Below, in pieces: positions 11,401 through 20,400 of a stretch of DNA of 64,000 nt. Positions within the stretch are counted from its first letter, which is position 1. Each line of letters starts with the position of its first letter. The position numbers and the translations under genes were made by a program. The notes under the pieces are model-generated. The model was given only the letters and a program-made list of their open reading frames with translations, was not told where the DNA came from and ran no database searches. This stretch comes from Sorangium cellulosum So ce56 (GTDB lineage: Bacteria; Myxococcota_A; Polyangia; Polyangiales; Polyangiaceae), in NCBI RefSeq assembly GCF_000067165.1, contig NC_010162.1:9989001-10053000 (forward strand), written 5' to 3'.

Positions 11401-14400
11401 ATGTTCTCCTACCCCGACCAGCAGCGGGGCAAAGAGCCGATCGCCTACAACCAGGCGCAGAAGGAGGTCCTCCTGGTGCCCTCGCGCATGACCATCACCA
11501 AGGTCACCCCGCGGGAGCACAACGGCAAGAGCTTCCTCGAGGTCGAGGTGACGCCCAGAGAGCTCAAATCGAGCGAGCTCGACGACGTGTTCCAGAGAGC
11601 GTCCCAGCGCATCGAGGAGAAGCTGAACGCGAAGCCGAAAGAGGTGTCCTTCGAGGTCGAACAACGACCGGAGATCGTCCAGCAATTCGGCGAAACCGTG
11701 GCCGACGAGATCCTCGGTTACGTCGGCAAGCTCCCCGACCCAAGCGAGCGGGAGATCGTGGTTCGCGACGAGGAGGGTACCCTCTGGCGGATCGTCGACG
11801 CGGACAAGCGGTTCGGTATCGACCTTCAGGAGAAGAAGGCGACGCCCGCTGACGTCGCCGAGAGCAGCGCCGAGGCGATGACCGGGGCCCCGGCGCCCAG
11901 CGCGGTCCACGCGGACGCCCAGGGCGACGGCGCCTCCACGGACCATGCAGGCGCGCTGGCGAACGTCACCGGAATGGCGCCCATCCAGGACCCCGCGCCC
12001 GCCAGCGCGAGGAAGCGGACAGCCCAGCAGGCACACAGCGACGAGGAGCAGGACGCCCCGGCGAGCTCCAAGAGAGCGAAGAATGCGGGCGAGCAATCCT
12101 CCTCGTCTTCGTCGCAGCAGGCGCCGCCCACGCCGGGGAGAGCCCTGGCGTCCCGGCACATGGACGCGCTCCATGGCCTGATGCGCGACATGTCCAACAC
12201 CAGCCCTCAAGCGCAGACGATGCGGGGGATCCCCGGAGGCGGTGCGTTCACCAGCAAGCGCGGCACCGACGGCGAGCTCAGCACCGATCTGCGCCCGGAC
12301 GAGCTGGACACCCTTCGCCAGAAGGTCGACGACTTCTCGAGCGTCGCTCGGGACCTGCTCACACGTACCCGAGACCTGCCGCAACAGGATCTGACCTTCT
12401 ACAGGGTCATCAACGATCTCGACACCAGCTCGCTGGTCGAGGGCGGCACGCTCGACGAGATCCTCCCGAGCTCGACCTCATGGACCTCCGATCTGGCCCT
12501 GGATCAATGGGTCAAGGACGGCGGGCTCGTCATGAAGATCAACACCACGAGCCATTACCCGACGGTCATGTTCTCCTACCCCGACCAGCAGCGGCCCGGG
12601 GACGCGATCGCCTACAACCAGGCGCAGAAAGAGGTCCTCCTGGTGCCCTCGCGCATGACCATCACCAAGGTCACCCCGCGGGAGCACAACGGCAAGAGCT
12701 TCCTCGAGGTCGAGGTGACGCCCAGAGAGCTCAAGCCGAGCGAGCTCGACGACGTGTTCCAGAGAGCGTCCCAGCGCATCGAGGAGAAGCTGAACGCGAA
12801 GCCGCAGGTGAAGAGCTTCGATGCCGATGATCGAGCGGCCATCGCCAGGCAATTCGGCGATACCGTGGCTGACGAGATCCTTGGTCACGTCGACAAGCTC
12901 CCCGACCGCAGCGAGCGGGAGATCGTGGTTCGCGACAAGGACGGTACCCCCTGGCGGATCGCCTCCGCGGACAGCATGTTCGGTATCGACCTGGAGGAGA
13001 AGAAGGCGACCCCCGCGGACGCCGCCGGGAGCAGCGCCGAGGCGGTGACCGGAGCCTCGCCCGGGCGCCCAGCGACAGCGCTCGGCAGGCAGGCGACAGG
13101 CCAGACGCCGAACGGTCCCGCTCCAGGCCAACCCCGCGCTTCCACCACCAAAGACGGCCTCGCCGCGACCCAGCGCCGGCCGGCGGCCGACGGTAACGCC
13201 TCGATCGATGCCGCGCTCAAGGCGTTGAACGAGAAGAGCGCCCAATGGTCTCATCCAGCCACGGGCGCAAACAAGCAGGAGGCCAAGAGGCTCCTTGGCG
13301 ACCTCATGCGCTCTCAGGGCGTCGATGAGGCGCTCGTCGAGCGGCTCGCGGAGCTCATCGACAACCCCAGCTCCCTCTCCCAGTCCCAGTTCGCCATCTG
13401 CGCGCTGAACAGCGCCCTCCACACGCTGCTCACCTCCGACCTGGGCGGGTTCGCGCGCGTGGTCGCGGCCGAGTTCACGGGCAAGCTCTTCGATCGCCAG
13501 GGGGGCCTGCTCGCGGACTTCTCGCTGCCAGCGCAGGGCGAAAACGGCGCCGCCATCGGCGCGCAGGTCGCCGATCCCATCCGCCGTGTCCTCCGGGGCG
13601 AGCTCCCGGTGCAGAACGCCGGGCTCGGCAACAAGCTGCTCCTCAACGGAATCAAGAAGGCGAAGGCCGGATCCGCCGACCGCGAGCGCAAAGGCAGCGC
13701 CTTCTCCGACGAGCACGTCCTCGATTACCTCCTCGCCCGGGGCATGGGCAAGATGCTCAGCAAGCTCGCCCCGGAGCAATACAAGGACGATGCCGAGAAT
13801 GCCGCCGGCGCCATCCCCAGCTACCTCGACAAGACGACGCCGAGGGCCAAGGACGCGACCGATCCGTCCAAGAAGCACGGCGATCTGCTGCTGTCACCCA
13901 AGTCGCTGGTGACGCTCTTCAACAAGATCCTCGGCGGCGACGCCAAGACCATGGTCGCCGGGGCCGGCTACGACGTGGGCCGCATCAATGACGTCCTCGC
14001 GAGGCCCGACCAGGCGCCGTTCGCCCTGGCGACCATCCTCGACGGCAAGGCGCTCGCCGAGCGTGCCAAGGAGTTCGCGAAGGACCCCACGAAGCTCAGG
14101 CCGTTCGAGGATGCGCGCGCGATCGACACGTCGAGCACGCACCAGGTCGTCATCAACGGCAAGATCACCGAGGAGGGCGATCATTATGTCGTGCCCCTCC
14201 ACACCTGGCAGCAGAGCTTCTCCATCAAGGTGAAGAAGGACGTCTTGCCGTCGCTCTTGCCGGTCTTCACGTACGGGACCTATCTCCCATCGCAAGCGCC
14301 GGCCGCGAACGACCCCGCCCGGAGCCAGGCACCGGTGCCCGCCGCATCCGGTACAGCCCAGGACCTGGCCGCGAACGTCGCCGGAATGCTGCCCGATGAG

Positions 14401-17400
14401 ACCCCCGCGCCTTCCAGCGCGAGGAAGCGGACAGCCGCGCAGGCGCAGAGCGAAGATGCGCAAGACGCCCCGGCGAGCTCCAAGAGAGCGAGGAATGCGG
14501 GGGAGCCCTCCTCTTCGTCTTCGTCGCAGCAGGCGCCGCCCGCGCCGGGCAGGGCCCTGGCGTCCCGGCACATGGACGCGCTCCAGGGCTTGATGCGCGA
14601 CATGTCCAACACCAGCCCTCAAGCGCGGACGATGCGCGGGATCCCCGGAGGCGGCGCGTTCACCAGCAAGCGCGGCACGGACGGCGAGCTCAGCACCGAT
14701 CTGCGCCCGGACGAGCTGGACACCCTTCGCCAGAAGGTCGACGATTTCTCGAGCGTCGCTCGGGACCTGCTCACACGCACCCAGGACCTGCCTCGAGAGG
14801 ATCTGACCTTCTACAGGGTCATCAACGGTCTCGACACCAGCTCGCTGGTCGAGGGCGGCACGCTCGACGAGCTCCTTCCGAGCTCGACCTCATGGACTCC
14901 CGATCTGGCCCTGAATCAATGGGTCCAGGACGGCGGGCTCCTGATGAAGATCAACACCACGAGCCATTACCCTACCGTCATGTTCTCCTACCCCGACCAG
15001 CAGCGGGAGAGAGAGCCGATCGCCTACAATCAGGACCAGAAGGAGGTCCTCCTTGTGCCCTCGCGCATGACCATCACCAAGGTCACCCCGCGGGAGCACA
15101 ACGGCAAGCGCTTCCTCGAGGTCGAGGTGACGCCCAGAGAGCTCAAATCGAGCGAGCTCGACGATGTGTTCCAGAGAGCGTCCCAGGGCATCGAGGAGAG
15201 GCTGAGCGCGAAGCCGCAGGTGAAGAGCTTCGACGCCGAGGATCGAGCGGCCATCGCCGAGCAATTCGGCGATACCGTGGCTGACGAGATCCTTCGTTAC
15301 GTGGACGAGCTCCCCGACCGCAGCGAGCGGGAGATCGTGGTTCGCGACAAGGACGGCACCCCCTGGCGGATCGCCTCCGCGGACAGCATGTTCGGTATCA
15401 ACCTGGAGGAGAAGAAGGCGACGCCCGCGGGGCGCCCGGTGGACCCCGCGGCCATCACCACGGGGATGCAGGCGCCAGCGCCCGCCGCGTCCGGTTCAGC
15501 CCAGGATCAGACCGCGAGCGCCACCGGAATGCCGCCCGACGAGACCCCCGCGCCCTCCAGCGCGAGGAAGCGGACAGCCGCGCAGGCGCAGAGCGAAGAC
15601 GAGCAAGACGCCCCGGCGAGCTCCAAGAGAGCGAAGAATGCGGGGCAGCCCTCCTCTTCGTCGCAGGCGGCTCAGCCGGCGCCGAGGAGCGGCGCCGGCC
15701 TCCTGGCGTCCCGGCACATCGACGCGCTCCAGGGCTTGATGCGCGACATGTCCAACACCAGCCCTCAAGCGCAGACGATGCGCGGGATCCCCGGAGGCGG
15801 CGCGTTCACCAGCAAGCGCGGCGAAGACGGCGAGCTCAGCACCGATCTGCGCCCGGACGAGCTGGACACCCTTCGCCAGAAGGTCGACGACTTCTCGAGC
15901 GTCGCTCGGGACCTGCTCACAAGGACCCAGGACCTGCCCCGAGAGAATCTGACCCTCTACAGGGTTATCAACGATCTCGACACCAGCTCGCTGGTCGAGG
16001 GCGGCACGCTCGATGAGCTCCTCCCGAGCTCGACCTCGTGGACCCCCGATCTGGCCCTGGATCAATGGGTCAGGGACGGCGGGCTCCTGATGAAGATCAA
16101 CACCACGAGCCATTACCCGACGGTCATGTTCTCCTACCCCGACCAGCAGCGGGACGGAGAGCCGATCGCCTACAACCAGGGCCAGAAAGAGGTCCTGCTG
16201 GTGCCTTCGCGCATGACGATCACCAGGGTCACCGACCGGGAGCACAACGGCAAGCGCTTCCGCGAGGTCGAGGTGACGCCCACACAGATCCCGCCGCGCG
16301 AGCTCGACGCCGTGTTCGAAAGGGCCTCCGAGCGCATCGAGGAGAAGCAGAACAGCAAGCCGAAGGAGAAGCACTTCGAGCTCGACGAACAATCGGACAT
16401 CGCCGCGCAATTCGGCGATATCGTGACCGACGAGATCCTTCGTCACGTCGACAAGCTCCCCGACCCCAGCGAGCGGGAGATCGTGGTTCGCGACAAGGCG
16501 GGTACCCGCTGGCGGCTCGTCTCCGCGGACAGCATGTTCGGTATCGACCTCCAGGAGAAGAAGGCGACGCCGGCGGACGTGCCGACAGGGTACAATCCAG
16601 CTCTGGACGGCGAGGACGATGCGGGCGACCTGCAGCCCCCCGCGCCCTCCAGCGCGAGGAAGCGGACAGCCGCGCAGGCGCACAGCGACGACGAGCAAGA
16701 CGCCCCTGCGAGCTCCAAGAGAGCGAAGAACTCGGGGCAGCCCTCCTCTTCGTCGCAGGCGGCTCAGTCCCCGCCCGAGAGGAGCGGCACCGGCCTCCTG
16801 GCGTCCCGGCACATCAAGGCGCTCCACGACTTGATGCAGATGTCGGACACGAGCCCTGAAGGGCTGACGATGCGCGGGATCACCGGCGGAGGGGCGTTCA
16901 CGAGCAAGCGCGGCGAAGACGGCGAGCTGAGCGCCGACCTGCGCCGGGACGAGCTGGACACGCTTCGATCCAAGGTCGACGATTTCTCCCGCGTCGCTCA
17001 GGACCTGCTCACAAGGACCCAGGACCTGCCCCGAGAGGATCTGACCCTCTACAGGGTCATCAACGATCTCGACACCAGCTCGTTGAGCGAGGGCGGCACG
17101 CTCGACGAGATCCTCCCGAGCTCGACGTCATGGACCTCCGAGCTCGCCCTGGATCAATGGGTCAAGGACGGCGGGCTCGTCATGAAGATCAACACCACGA
17201 GCCATTACCCGACGGTCATGTTCTCCTACCCCGACGAGCAGCAGGACAAGGACCCGATCCCCTACAATCAGGCGCAGAAAGAGGTCCTTTTGGTGCCGTC
17301 GCGCATGACCATCACCAGGGTCACCGACCGGGAGCACAAGGGCAAGCGCTTCCGCGAGATCGAGGTGACGCCCACACGGCTCCCGAAGGACGAGCTCGAC

Positions 17401-20400
17401 GCCGCGTTCGAGAGAGCCTCCGAGCGCATCAAGGAGAAGCAGCACACCAAGCCGAAAGAGGTGTCCTTCGAAGTCGACCAACGACCGAAAATCGTCGAGC
17501 AATTCGGCGAAACCGTGGCCGACGAGATCCTTGGTCACGTCGACAATCTCCCCTACTCCGAGGAGATCGTGGTTCGCGACAAGGCGGGTACCCCCTGGCG
17601 GATCGTCTCCGCGGACAGCGGGTTCGGTATCGACCTCCAGGAGAAGAAGGCGGCGCCGGCAGACGCCGCTGGCAGCGCCGATACGGTGACCGGGGCCCCG
17701 GGGCCCAGCTGGACTCACGCGCCCCCCCAGGTCGACGGCGCCGCCACCACCAAGCAGCTCGGAAGCGCTCCGAGCACCGCGAATCAGGGTGCCGCTCTCA
17801 CCGGAGGCGTAGCTCCAGGCAAAACCGCCGCTTCCACGGCCACCGACGGCCTCGCTGCGACAGGCAGCTCCCCCACGACCGACGGCAAGACATCGATCGA
17901 TGCGCTGCTCAAGGAGCTGAACGAGAAGAGCGCCCAATGGTCTCATCCGGCCACGGACGAGGACAAGCAGGAGGCCGCGGCGCTGCTCGGCGAGCTCATG
18001 CGAGCTCAGGGCGTGGATGAGTCGCTCATCGAGCGGCTCGCGGAGCTCATCGAAAACCCCGACTCCCTCTCCCAGTCCCAGTTCGCCATCTGCGCGCTGA
18101 ACGGCGTGCTCCACGCGCTGCTCACCTCCGACCTGGGCGGGTTCGCGCGCGTGGTCGCGGCCGAGTTCTCCGGCAAGCTCTTCGACCGCGAAGGCAAGCT
18201 GCTCGCCGACTTCTCGCTGCCCGCGCAGGGCGAAGACGGCGCTGCCACGAGCCCGAAGATCGCCGATCCCATCCAGCGTGCCATCCGCGGCGAGATCCCG
18301 CTGGACCAGGCCCCCATCGGCAACAAGCTGCTCCAGAACGGCATCAAGAAGGCCGGGGCCAAGCGCGCTGACCTCAAGCGCAAGGGCGGCGCCCTCTCCG
18401 ACAAGCACGTCCTCGATTACCTCCTCGCCCGGGGCATGGGCAAGATGCTCAGCAAGCTCGCCCCGGAGCAATACAAGGCCGACGCCGAGAACACCGCCAG
18501 CGCCATCCCCGGCTACCTCGACAAGGCAGCCACGAGGCCCAAGGACGCCACCGGTCCGTCCAAGAAGCGCGGCGATCTGCTGCTGTCGGCCAATTCGCTG
18601 GTGACGCTCTTCAACGGCATCCTGGGCGGCGACGCCCGGACCATGGTCGCCGGCGACGGCTACGACGTGAGCCGCATCAACGACGTGCTCTCGCGGGCCG
18701 ACCAGGCCCCGTTCGCCCTGGCCACGGTCCTCGACGGCAAGGCGCTCGCCGAACGTGCGAAGGAGTTCGCGAAGGATCCGGCGAAGTCCAGGCCGTTCGA
18801 CGACGCGGGCGCGTTCGACGCGTCGAGCACGCACCAGGTCGTCATCAACGGCAAGATCACGGACAACGGCACGCACTACACCGTACCCATCTATTCCTGG
18901 GGGCAGACCTTCTCCGTCGACGTGAAGAAGGAGGTCATGCCGAAGCTCTTCACCGTCGTTACCTACGGCTCGTTCGCCACGGCGCCAGGGCAGGCGCAGG
19001 CGCCCGCCACGTCCGGTTCAGCCCAGGACCAGGCCGCGAGCGTCACCGGAATGCTGCCCGACGAGACCCCCGCGCCCTCCAGCGGGAGGAAGCGGACAGC
19101 CGCGCAGACGCACAGCGACGACGAGCAAGACGCTCCGGCGAGCTCCAAGAGAGCCAAGAATTCGGAGCAGCCCTCCTCGTCGTCGCAGGCGGCGCAGCCG
19201 GCGCCGAGGAGCGGCACCGGCCTCCTGGCGTTCCGGCACATCGACGCGCTCCAGGGCTTGATGCGCGACATGTCGAATACGACCCCGGAAGCGCAGACGA
19301 TGCGCGGGATCCCCGGCGGAGGGGCGTTCACCAGCAAGCGCGGCGAAGACGGCGAGCTGCGCGCCGATCTGCGTCCGGACGAGCTTACCACCCTTCGCCA
19401 GAAGGTCGACGACTTCTCCCGCGTCGCTCAGGACCTGCTCACAAGGACCCAGGACCTGCCGCAACAGGATCTGACCCTCTACAGGGTCATCAACGATCTC
19501 GACACCCGCTCGCTGAGCCAGGGCGACACGATCGACGAGATCCTCCCGAGCTCGACCTCATGGACCTCCGATCTGGCCCTGGATCAATGGGTCAAGGACG
19601 GCGGGCTCGTCATGAAGATCAACACCACGAGCCATTACCCGACGGTCATGTTCTCCTACCCCGACCAGCAGCGGAACGGAGAGACGATCGCCTACAACCA
19701 GGACCAGAAAGAGGTCCTCCTGGTGCCTTCGCGCATGACCATCACCAAGGTCACCCCGCGAGAGCACAACGGCAAGCATTTCCACGAGGTCGAGGTGACG
19801 CCCGCACAGCTCGAGTCCGACGAGCTCGACGCCGTGTTCGAGAGAGCCTCCGAGCGCATCAGGGAGAAGCAGAACGCCAAGCCGAAGGAGAAGCACTTCG
19901 AGTTCGAAGAACAATCGGCCATCGCCGCGCAATTCGGCGATACCGTGGCCGACGAGATCTTCGGCTACGTCGACAAGCTCCCCGACCGCAGCGAGCGGGA
20001 GATCGTGGTTCGCGACAAGGACGGTACCCCCTGGCGGATCGCCTCCGCGGACAGCATGTTCGGTATCGACCTGGAGGAGAAGAAGGCGGCGCCGGCAGAC
20101 GCCGCTGGCAGCGGCGATACGGTGACCGCGGAGACCGGCACCCCGACAGCTGCGAGCGCAGCGAGCCCGAGCGCCATCACCACCGGCTTCACCCCCGCCG
20201 CGAGCGTCTCACGGAACGCCCCGGAGGACATGCTGGCAGGGTACAACGCCTCGAACAGCCGCGATCACGCAGCCGCCCCGACCACCGCCACGATGTCCGG
20301 CAGCCCTTCCGGCGCCGGGCAAGCCGCGCAGCCCCAGGGAAGCCCCGTCGAGGATCTGATCCGCACGATCGAGGAGCGGAGCAGCACATGGCCTCGCCCG

